Part shown: piece after piece, positions 28,756-38,645 of the stretch
Layout of the letters: each line of letters opens with the position of its first letter
Numbering within the stretch: position 1 is the first letter of the stretch
Position numbers and translations under genes: made by a program
Assembly (NCBI RefSeq): GCF_003258835.1
Contig: NZ_NPEV01000005.1
Span: 1-64,000 of the forward strand
Length of the DNA: 64,000 nucleotides
Source: Rhodobium orientis
GTDB lineage: Bacteria > Pseudomonadota > Alphaproteobacteria > Rhizobiales > Rhodobiaceae
Direction: 5' to 3'
The notes under the pieces: model-generated
Seen by the model: only the letters and a program-made list of their open reading frames with translations
The model's database searches: none
Told to the model about the DNA's origin: nothing

Positions 28756-29187
28756 ATGACCGAAGAAAGCACCGCCCGCAAGACCGTCGACGAGCCCGGG
28801 ACCACGACCGCCGACGATACGGCGCGGGATGGCGAGATGAACCTGGCGTTCTCCGCCCCGGCGCTGCCGGCCGAGGAAGCCGAGCAGCTCTGCCGCGACA
28901 TCATCCTGGCGCTGAAGACGGTCTACGATCCGGAGATCCCGGCCGACGTTTACGAACTCGGCCTGATCTACGAGGTCGCCGTCGATGCCGACCGTAACGT
29001 CGCCGTCGTCATGACGCTGACCGCACCGGGCTGCCCGGTCGCCGGCGAGATGCCGGGCTGGGTGGCCAATGCCGTCTCCACCGTCCCGGGCCTTGGTCAG
29101 GTCGACGTGGAGATGGTGTTCGACCCGATGTGGAACCCGGAGCGGATGTCCGACGAGGCCCGGGTCCAGCTCGACTTCTTCTATTGA
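28756..29187 (+). CDS. sufT: SUF assembly protein with DUF59/MIP18 domain
   Basis: 143 residues from the ATG at 28756 (GAGG seven bases upstream), 10 bases after sufS. A variable acidic lead of about 40 residues is followed by the DUF59 domain: ALKTVYDPEIPADVYELGLIYEV, then MTLTAPGCPVAGEMP with the conserved Cys, and the closing DPMWNPERMSDEARVQL. The last block is characteristic of the SUF-operon branch of this family, related to SufT and eukaryotic MIP18. It probably helps deliver clusters to client proteins; the exact step is not settled. Confidence 0.9.
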   Translation: MTEESTARKTVDEPGTTTADDTARDGEMNLAFSAPALPAEEAEQLCRDIILALKTVYDPEIPADVYELGLIYEVAVDADRNVAVVMTLTAPGCPVAGEMPGWVANAVSTVPGLGQVDVEMVFDPMWNPERMSDEARVQLDFFY

Positions 29188-29212
29188 TGAGCCTCCACGA
29201 GAGGAGACGACC

Positions 29213-29593
29213 ATGACTGCGATGAAATCCCGCTTCGATGTTCTCTCGCTGACGCCGGAAGCGGCAGCGCGGGTGCGCGAGATCGTGGAGAATTCCGAGG
29301 CCGGCAGCGGCGGCCTTCGGATCGGCGTCAAGAACGGCGGCTGCGCCGGCATGTCCTACACCATGGATATCGCCGTCGAACCCGAAGCCGGCGACGAGGT
29401 CGTCACTGCCGAGGGCGCGACGGTCTATGTGGACCCGAAGGCGGTGCTGTTCCTGCTCGGCACGGAGCTTGACTACGAGGTCACCAAACTGCGGTCTGGC
29501 TTCGTTTTCAACAATCCGAACCAGACGTCGGCCTGCGGCTGCGGCGAATCGGTGGCGCTGACGGCGGCCGACCCGACCGCGCTCCAGCACTGA
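29213..29593 (+). CDS. sufA: A-type Fe-S carrier SufA/IscA
   Basis: 126 residues. The three conserved cysteines of the A-type carrier (HesB/IscA) family are present: C44 in NGGCAGMSY, and C108 and C110 in SACGCGES at the flexible C-terminal loop. The protein collects a cluster from SufBCD and passes it to apoproteins. A strong GAGGAG ribosome site lies before the ATG. The C-terminus extends about 15 residues past the Cys pair. It is the last suf gene, with tenA only 20 bases downstream. Confidence 0.95.
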   Translation: MTAMKSRFDVLSLTPEAAARVREIVENSEAGSGGLRIGVKNGGCAGMSYTMDIAVEPEAGDEVVTAEGATVYVDPKAVLFLLGTELDYEVTKLRSGFVFNNPNQTSACGCGESVALTAADPTALQH

Positions 29594-29613
29594 TCCAACG
29601 ACTGACAGGGCCC

Positions 29614-30279
29614 ATGACCACCTTCGAGCGGCTGAAGGCGGCGACGCCGGCATCCTGGCGCGCCTATACGGACCATGATTTCGTTCGGCAGATGGGCGAC
29701 GGCTCGCTCTCCCAGGACGCGTTCCGGCACTATCTGGTCCAGGACTATTTGTTCCTCATCCATTTCGCGCGCGCCTATGCGCTTGCCGTCTACAAGGGTC
29801 GCAATCTCGCCGACATGCGGGCGGCGGCGGCCGGCATTTCGGCGATCCTCGACGTTGAGATGAAGCTGCATCTGAAGCTTTGCGGCGAGTGGGGGCTTTC
29901 TCCGGAAGAGATCGAGGCGGCGCCGGAGGCGCGCGCGACGATGGCCTATACCCGCTTCGTGCTCGACACGGGGCTCAGGGGCGATCTCCTCGACCTGCAT
30001 GTGGCGCTGTCGCCCTGCATCATCGGCTATGCGGAAATCGGGATGGCGCTTGTGAATGTCGCCGGCGGGGTCGACGAAAAGAACCCCTATGCGGTCTGGA
30101 TCAAGGAATATTCCGGCACGGAGTACCAGGAGATCGCCGAGGCCGCGCGCGCCAATCTCGACCGCCTGGCGGCCGACAGCCTGACCGAGGCGCGGTTCCC
30201 CAAGCTCGCCGTCATCTTCGACCAGGCAACGCGGCTGGAAGCCGATTTCTGGCAGATGGGGCTCGACCGGGCGCTCTGA
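29614..30279 (+). CDS. tenA: Thiaminase II family protein TenA
   Basis: 221 residues of the all-helical TenA/HO-like fold. TenA hydrolyses aminopyrimidine forms from degraded thiamine so that the pyrimidine can be salvaged. The catalytic cysteine is C135 in SPCIIGYAEIG and D44 lies in LVQDY, both at the positions used by Bacillus subtilis TenA. The E-x-x-x near the C-terminus is in RLEADFW. The gene follows sufA by 20 bases and could be read from the suf promoter, although thiamine salvage has no clear tie to Fe-S assembly. A bidirectional terminator follows. Confidence 0.9.
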   Translation: MTTFERLKAATPASWRAYTDHDFVRQMGDGSLSQDAFRHYLVQDYLFLIHFARAYALAVYKGRNLADMRAAAAGISAILDVEMKLHLKLCGEWGLSPEEIEAAPEARATMAYTRFVLDTGLRGDLLDLHVALSPCIIGYAEIGMALVNVAGGVDEKNPYAVWIKEYSGTEYQEIAEAARANLDRLAADSLTEARFPKLAVIFDQATRLEADFWQMGLDRAL

Positions 30280-30360
30280 GGGTGCTGCCGGGGAACGTCC
30301 GGCGCAGCGGCCGGCGGCGCGACGTATCTTTTCGCAATCTCACGCATGCAAGAAACGCAA

Positions 30361-30383
30361 AAAGGCCCGTCGGGCGGGCCTTT
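30361..30383. terminator. Bidirectional intrinsic terminator between tenA and the GGDEF gene
   Basis: AAAGGCCCG (30361-30369) and CGGGCCTTT (30375-30383) form a perfect 9-bp stem with a 5-nt loop. A run of A precedes it and T ends it, so it works as a U-tailed hairpin for both converging genes. Confidence 0.85.
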
Positions 30384-30414
30384 CCTGAGCGCAAATGCTG
30401 GACTCAAGAAACGT

Positions 30415-31476
30415 TCAGGCGACTGCCTGGCGGTATTCGCCGACCTCCGGGTCGGTCTCGCACAGCACCTTGTTGCGCCCTGTGCGCTTGGCGGCATACA
30501 TGCACTGGTCGGTGCGCTCGATGAAGTCCGCGACGCCTTCGCCCGGATGGTAGAGCGCGACGCCGATCGAAATCGTGATGCGGCCGAGATGCTCGCCGGT
30601 GGAGCGCTTGATCAGCTCCTTCGACATCACCGACTTGCGGATGTGCTCGGCGACGGTGACGGCCTGGCGCAGATGGGTGCGCGGCAGGATCACGGAAAAT
30701 TCCTCGCCGCCATAGCGGCAGGGGATGTCCTGACCCTTGACGTTCTGCTTCACGGCGAGCGCGACGAGGCGCAGCACCTGGTCGCCGGTCTGGTGGCCAT
30801 AGGTGTCGTTGAAGCGCTTGAAGTGGTCGATGTCGGTCATCAGGAGAGCGAGCGGCTCGCCGGTCTCGTCGGCCTTGGCCAGCGCCCGGTCGATCGACTG
30901 GTCGAAATGCTTGCGGTTGGCGAGCGTCGTCAGCTCGTCGGTCAGCGACTCGAAGCGGATCACCTCCAGGTTCGACTGCAACTCGGTGATCTGGCGCTGG
31001 GACTCTTCGAGCTGGGTCCGAAGATTCTTGTTGATGCCGCTGTTTTCCTCATTCGCCGAGATCAGATCCTTGACGATCTCGCGGATGCGGGAAAGGTCGG
31101 TGGTGTTGGAGAGTTTCTGGTTGGCGCCGTTGAGGGACGTCTCGTAGGCCGTCGATTCCGCAAGCGAGCATTCGATCATGCTGATCACCTGGGAAATCTC
31201 TTCCGACACCTGGCTGCCGACGTCCTCAATCTGCTCGCCGATGCGGCGCGGCGACAAATATTCGGCATAGATGTTGTCGATGTCGGTGGCGGTAATGCGG
31301 CCCCGGTCGCGCAGGATATCGTTGATGGCCTTGTTGAGGCCGATGTTGAATCCTGCCGAATAGGTATACCAGAACTCATAGTTACGGGGAAAAGCCGACA
31401 CTTGATTGCGCTTGATCAGACTGAGCGCGTTTTCTCCGTAAGAAATCGTTCTTTCAAAATCATCTTGACTGGTCAT
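30415..31476 (-). CDS. Soluble diguanylate cyclase (GGDEF)
   Basis: 353 residues without a membrane segment. An N-terminal helical domain (1-120) of no family I can name is followed by a coiled-coil linker (about 130-172) and a GGDEF domain (about 178-340). The active site is GGEEF at 256-260, with the metal/substrate segment MTDIDHFKRFNDTYGH. The allosteric I-site, normally RxxD five residues upstream, reads KGQD, so c-di-GMP product inhibition may be weak or absent. It should make cyclic di-GMP from GTP, dimerising through the coiled coil. It is monocistronic by position and transcribed towards the terminator shared with tenA. Confidence 0.9.
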   Translation of the reverse strand: MTSQDDFERTISYGENALSLIKRNQVSAFPRNYEFWYTYSAGFNIGLNKAINDILRDRGRITATDIDNIYAEYLSPRRIGEQIEDVGSQVSEEISQVISMIECSLAESTAYETSLNGANQKLSNTTDLSRIREIVKDLISANEENSGINKNLRTQLEESQRQITELQSNLEVIRFESLTDELTTLANRKHFDQSIDRALAKADETGEPLALLMTDIDHFKRFNDTYGHQTGDQVLRLVALAVKQNVKGQDIPCRYGGEEFSVILPRTHLRQAVTVAEHIRKSVMSKELIKRSTGEHLGRITISIGVALYHPGEGVADFIERTDQCMYAAKRTGRNKVLCETDPEVGEYRQAVA

Positions 31477-31595
31477 AGTCCTCCCCCGGCGGCACGTCCC
31501 ATGGCCGCACCGCTTCCGAACTCAATCTCGGAATTAGGCGTTAATGAGCATGGTCGGGAGCGGTTAAGGGCGCGTTAAATCGACCGTAGAAAACC

Positions 31596-33167
<1,572 letters not shown>

Positions 33168-33454
33168 TGAATGCTGGAGATTGCCCGGAACATAGCGTGG
33201 ACGGGCGGCCTGTCAATCGTGCTTACAGGGTTCGTGTCGTTTCTTCCCGTGTTGGTTACCAGTCGAATGCAACTTTGTCACCCGTCGCGGCAAAGAGTTT
33301 TCACCCGCGCCAGGTGCGTCCCCGAGCACAATTTCTGTTCCGGCGAAGGGTGCGCCGCCGAAGGCGCGAACCATAGGGCACAAATCGACGCAGATATCAG
33401 CGGTTCGCAAACGGTGTCGGGCGGTCTCGGCCGGACGATTTTTTTCTGCCGGCG
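33168..33454. other. 287-base gap upstream of the helicase gene
   Basis: No coding frame with convincing composition is visible here. It should contain the minus-strand promoter and leader of the DEAD-box gene and the 3' end of the exported-protein transcript. I see no strong hairpin or repeat. Confidence 0.4.
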
Positions 33455-33889
33455 TCAGTTGCTGGCCGGCTGAAACATGTAGGTGCCGTCCTCGTTGAAG
33501 AACACCTCGTAGGTGATGTCGGTGGCATCGCCGGGCCCGACCTCCACGAAGAGCGTCAGGCCGAACTGGTCGATCTCGAAATTGTAGCCGGCGACCTTGA
33601 GTTTCCGGTCGTGGATTTCGGAGAGCTCGATCGTGGAGACGACGGCATCGTCGGAGACCTTCTGGACGAAGAAGCGGATGACGTCGGGCTCGGCCTCGCG
33701 CCGGATGATGGCCCGGTAGCGACCCTCTGCCTCGTCCTTCTTCCATTCGCCGAAGATCCGCATATGGGTGATCGCCGGATCGAGCGCGGCGATCGCGTCG
33801 GAGACGTTATCGGCGGCGGCAGGCGCCGACCACATGGCGGCGGCGAGGGCCGCACCGGTAGCGACGGCGGCAAAGCGGTTGACGGACAT
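33455..33889 (-). CDS. Small exported protein of unknown function
   Basis: 144 residues. MSVNRFAAVATGAALAAAMWSAPAAA is a clear Sec signal peptide with cleavage near residue 26. The mature 118 residues are soluble, acidic and predicted by eye to be mostly beta strands, with no cysteine and no motif I recognise. GGGAGG lies upstream of the ATG at 33889; an upstream ATG at 33943 would put the signal behind an Arg-rich leader and is unlikely. It is on the same strand as the helicase but 287 bases from it, so it is probably separate. I cannot name a family. Confidence 0.65.
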   Translation of the reverse strand: MSVNRFAAVATGAALAAAMWSAPAAADNVSDAIAALDPAITHMRIFGEWKKDEAEGRYRAIIRREAEPDVIRFFVQKVSDDAVVSTIELSEIHDRKLKVAGYNFEIDQFGLTLFVEVGPGDATDITYEVFFNEDGTYMFQPASN

Positions 33890-34014
33890 GGCATGGCCTC
33901 CCTGACGCTCGGACGGTCGTTGTCGTCCGAGACCTGACGACAAGATTACGCGATCCGTCGCCGGCGCGCATCACGGTTCGATGAACCGAAGGGCCGGCCT
34001 TGTCGTCGCCGGCA

Positions 34015-34779
34015 TCAGCCGGTGGCGTTCAGTTGCTTCAGCGCTGCCGGCAGGTCGGCCGCGTCGGCATAGAGGTGCTCGAAGTCGGTCGGGTAGCGCT
34101 CCCGCACCATCCGCACCAGGGCGGGATCGGCATAGTAGTCGATGAGGTCGTCGCGGCCCTGGCGCTTGACGTGGCGGGTCTGCAGCGGGCCGATCTCGAA
34201 GCCGATCTCCTCCCTCAGCCGCAGCTGCAGTTTCGGCCAGTCGTCCGGGTCCTCGCAGCGGCCGGTGAACTCAGGCAGGTAGCGGCCGCGATGGGAGAGG
34301 ATGTCCATCTGGCTGCGGAAATGGTTGTCGGCCCGGTCATCGCCGGTCTCCGCGACCTTCTCGACGAAGGCGGCAAAGCTCATGCCGAGGGAAAAGCCGA
34401 GCCGGGCAAAGCTCGGCTGGATCTCGTCCTTGATGCGGATCTTGTTGTTGTAGCAGCTCACCACCCGGTCGTACGGATTGCGGACATAGGTGAAGACGAA
34501 GCAGTCCGCATGGCGTGCAACGACGCTTTGCGCGCCGAGAAGGTCGGTGCCGTGGGCCCGTCCGTCGAGCCAGAAGAGGTCGTTGTTGGGACCAAGGCTG
34601 CCCTCGCGGCGGTCGCGCTTCCAGTCGAGATGTTCGGCAAGGGTGTATTTGATGGAGGAATTGGCGGCCTTCGGCACCCGGGCATAGACCAGCTTCTTTT
34701 CCGGCAGGACAATGAAGTGCCGTTCGCGGATCGGCGTCAGAACGAGCCGGATGGAGCGGGAAAGGGCGTTGAACAGCAT
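34015..34779 (-). CDS. Sulfotransferase family protein (second of tandem pair)
   Basis: 254 residues from the ATG at 34779, with AAGGA six to ten bases upstream. Both PAPS-binding signatures of carbohydrate-type (Sulfotransfer_2-like) enzymes are visible: the 5'-phosphosulfate loop RVPKAANSSIKY at 34-45 and the 3'-phosphate site YVRNPYDRVVSCYNNKI at about 98-114. It should move sulfate from PAPS to a sugar hydroxyl. It is clearly paralogous to the upstream gene, sharing both signatures and the FARLGF segment, with a gap of only 31 bases. No signal peptide, so it would act on the cytoplasmic side, for example on a lipid-linked glycan. Confidence 0.8.
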   Translation of the reverse strand: MLFNALSRSIRLVLTPIRERHFIVLPEKKLVYARVPKAANSSIKYTLAEHLDWKRDRREGSLGPNNDLFWLDGRAHGTDLLGAQSVVARHADCFVFTYVRNPYDRVVSCYNNKIRIKDEIQPSFARLGFSLGMSFAAFVEKVAETGDDRADNHFRSQMDILSHRGRYLPEFTGRCEDPDDWPKLQLRLREEIGFEIGPLQTRHVKRQGRDDLIDYYADPALVRMVRERYPTDFEHLYADAADLPAALKQLNATG

Positions 34780-34810
34780 GTCAGTCCTTGGGTAAGGGCC
34801 GGTCCGTTTG

Positions 34811-35587
34811 TCAGGCGCCGCCGGGCGCGCCGGCATCGGGGTAGAACAGGCGGAAGTCGTCGGCGTAGCGCTGGCGCACCAGGGCGACGGTTTCGTTCGA
34901 CCGGTAATAGCCGGCAAGGTCGTCGGCGCCGCCGCGCCGGTAGTTGCGCTTTTCCAGCCGGCCGAGGCGGATGCCGCAATGGGCGGCAAGCGCGGCGTCG
35001 AGGTCGTGCCAGTCGTCGGCGAGGTTTTCGAAGCGCCCGATGAAGCCCGGCACGATGTCGCCGTCATGGGCCAGCATCGCGGCCTGGGACTGGAAATGGA
35101 TGTCGGCGTGGCCGTCGTCGATGGTCGCGACCTTGGCGGCGAACGCATCGAAGGACATGTCCTTGTCGAAACCGAGGCGGGCAAAGCTCGCCGGCAGTTC
35201 CTTCGAGACGACGATCTTGTTGTTGTAGCAGCTCACCAGCCGGTCGAACGGATTGCGGGTGAAGGTGAAGATCAGATAGCCGGCAAGCCGGGCGGCCTCG
35301 GCCGGCGTCATCATCGATGTGCGGCCGTTGGTGCACTCGGCCCAGAACTGGTCTCGGGTCGGCTTCACCGGCCCGTCCGGGTCATGGGAGACATGGCGGG
35401 CGAGCGCGGCCTTGATCGAGGAATTGGCGGCCTTGGGGACCCGGCCAAAGGCGATCTTCAGGTCCGGGATGACGACGAAATGCTCCGCCTTGGCGGCCGG
35501 CGGCGGGCCGCGGAAGCGTTCGCGCAGATTGCCGAAAAAGGATGCCAAGGACGTCGCTCCGGAACATGCGGCGGATTGGATCGCCAA
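34811..35587 (-). CDS. Sulfotransferase family protein (first of tandem pair)
   Basis: 258 residues. The PAPS 5' loop is GRVPKAANSSIKAAL (48-62) and the 3' site is FTRNPFDRLVSCYNNKI (109-125), as in carbohydrate sulfotransferases. The middle (SFARLGFDKDMSFDAF) and C-terminal parts (tyrosine-rich, DDLAGYYRSNE) align by eye with the downstream paralogue, so the pair looks like an old tandem duplication. An internal TTG near residue 14 is an alternative start. It lies 82 bases downstream of parE on the same strand. A role in decorating surface polysaccharide is inferred, in part from capsule export genes at the end of the window. Confidence 0.8.
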   Translation of the reverse strand: MAIQSAACSGATSLASFFGNLRERFRGPPPAAKAEHFVVIPDLKIAFGRVPKAANSSIKAALARHVSHDPDGPVKPTRDQFWAECTNGRTSMMTPAEAARLAGYLIFTFTRNPFDRLVSCYNNKIVVSKELPASFARLGFDKDMSFDAFAAKVATIDDGHADIHFQSQAAMLAHDGDIVPGFIGRFENLADDWHDLDAALAAHCGIRLGRLEKRNYRRGGADDLAGYYRSNETVALVRQRYADDFRLFYPDAGAPGGA

Positions 35588-35669
35588 GATGCTGGCTGAT
35601 GGGCGCCGCCGGTTTAGCCGAAACGGGGAAAAAGCGAAAGCGCGGAAAGGCGTTGCGCCGATATCGACG

Positions 35670-37757
35670 TCAGATGTCGAGGTCGGTCGCGAATTCGGCG
35701 TTTTCCTGGATGAAGCGGAACCGGGCCTCGGGCTTGGTGCCCATCAGCCGGTCGACCGTCGAGCGCGTCAGGCCGTCGTCGTCCTCGACGATGTCGACGC
35801 GCAGGACCGTGCGCTTGTCGGGGGCCATGGTGGTTTCCTTGAGCTGCGCCGGCAGCATCTCGCCGAGACCCTTGAAGCGGCCGATATCGACCTTGCCGCG
35901 GCCGTTGAACTCGCTGGCGAGCAGTTCGTCCTTGTGGGCGTCGTCGCGGGCATAGAGTGTCTTGCCGCCCTGGGAGAGCCGGTAGAGCGGCGGCACGGCG
36001 AGAAAGAGGTGGCCCTCGCGGATGAGGTCGGGGATCTCGCGATAGAAGAAGGTGATCAGCAGCGAGGCGATGTGGGCGCCGTCGACGTCGGCGTCCGTCA
36101 TGATGATGACCTTCTCGTAGCGCAGGTCGGTCTCGCGGTACTGGCCTCTGGTGCCGCAGCCGAGCGCCTGAACGAGGTCGGCGAGCTGCTGGTTCTGGGC
36201 CAGCTTCTCGCGGCCGGCGCTGGCGACGTTGAGGATCTTGCCGCGCAAGGGGAGCACGGCCTGGGTGGCGCGGTTGCGCGCCTGCTTGGCGGAGCCGCCG
36301 GCCGAGTCGCCCTCCACGATGAAGATCTCGCTGCCCGCGGCCTGGCCGCTGGAGCAGTCGGCAAGCTTGCCCGGAAGCCTGAGCTTGCGCACCGCGGACT
36401 TGCGGTTGACTTCCTTTTCCTGGCGCCGCTTCAGCCGCTCCTCGGCCCGGTCGACGACCCATTCCAGGAGCCGGTTGGCCTGGTTCGGCGAGGCGGCGAG
36501 CCAGTGGTCGAAGGCGTCGCGGACGGCGTTTTCCACGATCCTGCTCGCTTCCGTCGTCGCCAGCCGGTCCTTGGTCTGGCCGACGAATTCCGGCTCGCGG
36601 ATGAAGACGGAGAGCATGGCGCCGGCCGAGGTCAGGACGTCGTCGCCGGTGACGATGCCGCCCTTCTTGTTGCCGACAAGCTCGGCATAGGCCCTCAGCC
36701 CCTTCAGGAGCGCGTTCCGGAGCCCGGTCTCGTGGGTGCCGCCCTCCGGCGTCGGGATGGTGTTGCAGTAGGACCGCGTGAAGCCGTCGCCGGCGAACCA
36801 GGCGGCGGCCCATTCCACCGAGCCGTGGCCGCCGGGACGTTCGGTCTTGCCGGCGAAGATGTCGTCGACGACCTTGCGCTCGCCATTGAGGCTCTCGGCG
36901 AGAAAGTCCTTGAGGCCGCCGGGAAAATGGAAGGTGGCGGCGGCCGGCGGCGCATTGGCGCCTTCCAGCCAGTTTTGCGCGCACGACCAGCGGATTTCGA
37001 CGCCGCCGAAGAGATAGGCCTTGGAGCGGGCCATGCGGAAGAGGGTGGCCGGCTGGAACTTGCAGTTGGCGCCGAAGATCTCCGTGTCGGGCACGAAGCG
37101 CACGCGGGTGCCGCGCCGATTCATGACCTCGCCGAGTTCTTCCAGGCCGCCGACCGGCACGCCGCGGGAAAAGCTCTGGCGATAGAGCCGTCGGCCGCGG
37201 GCGACCTCGACCTCGAGCTGTTCCGACAGGGCGTTGACGACGGAAACGCCGACACCGTGCAGGCCGCCGGAGGTCTCGTAGACCTTTGAATCGAATTTGC
37301 CGCCGGCATGGAGCGTCGTCATGATCACTTCCAGGGCCGACTTATCGGTGAATTTCGGGTGCGGGTCGACCGGGATGCCACGGCCGTTGTCGCTGACCGT
37401 CAGCGCGCCTTCGGCATCGAGCTCGACCTCGATCCAGCTCGCATGGCCGGCCACCGCCTCGTCCATGGAGTTGTCGATGACCTCGGCAAAGAGGTGGTGC
37501 ATCGCCTTGGAGTCGGTGCCGCCGATATACATGCCGGGCCGCCGGCGCACCGGTTCCAGGCCTTCCAGGACCTCGATGTCGGCGGCGGAATAGCCGGCCT
37601 CGCTGCCATCGCCAATACCCCGCGCGGCGGCGCGCGCGACAGGCTTCTTCGGCGCGGGCGTTGCCGCGGCCTGCTTGCGCTTGGCCGGGCGGTTCTGCGC
37701 CTTCAGGTCGGCGACGCTCTCCTCGAGCTTGGCGAAAAGGTCTTCGGATTTGGCCAT
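35670..37757 (-). CDS. parE: DNA topoisomerase IV subunit B
   Basis: 695 residues. An N-terminal Lys/Ala/Pro-rich extension (1-55) is followed by the GHKL ATPase domain (EVIDNSMDEAVAGHA, SDNGRGIPVD, the ATP lid GGLHGVGVSVVNALS), the transducer, and the TOPRIM domain with EIFIVEGDSAGGSAKQARNRATQAVLPLRGKILN and TDADVDGAHIASLL. The GRFKGLGEM block and DEE-type C-terminus close it. Pairing with ParC it decatenates chromosomes. I call ParE and not GyrB from the length, the missing long insert and the RNRATQAVLPLRGK sequence. The frame stays open far upstream but without coding meaning. Confidence 0.94.
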   Translation of the reverse strand: MAKSEDLFAKLEESVADLKAQNRPAKRKQAAATPAPKKPVARAAARGIGDGSEAGYSAADIEVLEGLEPVRRRPGMYIGGTDSKAMHHLFAEVIDNSMDEAVAGHASWIEVELDAEGALTVSDNGRGIPVDPHPKFTDKSALEVIMTTLHAGGKFDSKVYETSGGLHGVGVSVVNALSEQLEVEVARGRRLYRQSFSRGVPVGGLEELGEVMNRRGTRVRFVPDTEIFGANCKFQPATLFRMARSKAYLFGGVEIRWSCAQNWLEGANAPPAAATFHFPGGLKDFLAESLNGERKVVDDIFAGKTERPGGHGSVEWAAAWFAGDGFTRSYCNTIPTPEGGTHETGLRNALLKGLRAYAELVGNKKGGIVTGDDVLTSAGAMLSVFIREPEFVGQTKDRLATTEASRIVENAVRDAFDHWLAASPNQANRLLEWVVDRAEERLKRRQEKEVNRKSAVRKLRLPGKLADCSSGQAAGSEIFIVEGDSAGGSAKQARNRATQAVLPLRGKILNVASAGREKLAQNQQLADLVQALGCGTRGQYRETDLRYEKVIIMTDADVDGAHIASLLITFFYREIPDLIREGHLFLAVPPLYRLSQGGKTLYARDDAHKDELLASEFNGRGKVDIGRFKGLGEMLPAQLKETTMAPDKRTVLRVDIVEDDDGLTRSTVDRLMGTKPEARFRFIQENAEFATDLDI

Positions 37758-37985
37758 TTCTAGCGGAACTTCCAGGGCGTTGCGGGGAATTTCGCGGGCA
37801 AGCGAATCGGATCGCATTCTGGCATGACGGAAAAGTAAAGGCGAGATCGGCGTTCGCGGCTTGTTCCGGACGAAATCCGCTGGCGGCGCAGAAGATGTCG
37901 GACGCTGGCCAACGGCCATGGCCAATCGCTGGCAAAACTGGTTTCTTGGGTAGCGTCCTTTGCAATCGCACCGATGGAGGTTTTC

Positions 37986-38543
37986 GTGGCTGCAACGCCC
38001 CCGCCGCCGGAACTCGGAATTCCCGCTCCGGACTTCACGCTGCCCGGTGTCGACGGCAAGACCCATTCGCTCAGCGAGCTGAAGGGCGAGAAGGGGACCG
38101 TCGTCGTCTTCATCTGCAATCACTGCCCCTACGTCAAGGCGATCACCGGACGGCTGGTGAAGGCCGCGGACGACATGGCCGCCTTCGGCGTTCGCCTCAT
38201 CGCCATCAATTCCAACGACACGGTGAGCTATCCGGAAGACTCCTTCGACAAGATGAAGGACTTTGCCGCCGCATCCGGCTTCACCTTTCCCTATCTCCAG
38301 GACGAGAGCCAGGAGGTGGCGCGGGCCTATGACGCCGTCTGCACGCCGGATTTCTTCGGCTTTGACGCCGGCCTGACCCTGCGCTATCGCGGCCGGCTCG
38401 ACGAGGGACGAAAGGATCCGCCGCCGGCCGATGCCGACCGCGAGCTGGTCGAGGCCATGAAGATGGTCGCCGAGACCGGCGAGGGGCCGGAGATCCAGAT
38501 CCCCTCCATGGGCTGCTCGATCAAGTGGAAAGAGTCCGCCTGA
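37986..38543 (+). CDS. Thioredoxin-fold protein, redoxin type
   Basis: 185 residues. The start is probably GTG at 37986, because GGAGG (37976-37980) is exactly five bases upstream; an in-frame ATG at 37974 overlaps that ribosome site and would add four residues. The AhpC/TSA-like thioredoxin fold shows APDFTLPGVDGKTHS and the CxxC motif in ICNHCPYVKA, followed by AINSNDTVSYPEDSF. The C-terminal PSMGCSIKW has a third cysteine. I recognise it as the widespread thioredoxin family protein with CxHCPYVKA, whose partner is unknown. It is cytoplasmic, divergent from parE, and followed by purU. Confidence 0.85.
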   Translation: MAATPPPPELGIPAPDFTLPGVDGKTHSLSELKGEKGTVVVFICNHCPYVKAITGRLVKAADDMAAFGVRLIAINSNDTVSYPEDSFDKMKDFAAASGFTFPYLQDESQEVARAYDAVCTPDFFGFDAGLTLRYRGRLDEGRKDPPPADADRELVEAMKMVAETGEGPEIQIPSMGCSIKWKESA

Positions 38544-38645
38544 TCCTAGCCATCGCCGGACGGGTCCGCCCGTCCGGCCCGCCATTCCGAAGGGCCACGG
38601 CCCGCCGCTCCCCCGACATTTCCCAAAACGCTTTGAGAGGTTGCC

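Noticed and set aside
34780-35184. N-terminal extension of the downstream sulfotransferase into the upstream paralogue
   Set aside because: The extra residues are an off-frame shadow of the upstream gene, and the ATG at 34779 has a proper ribosome site.
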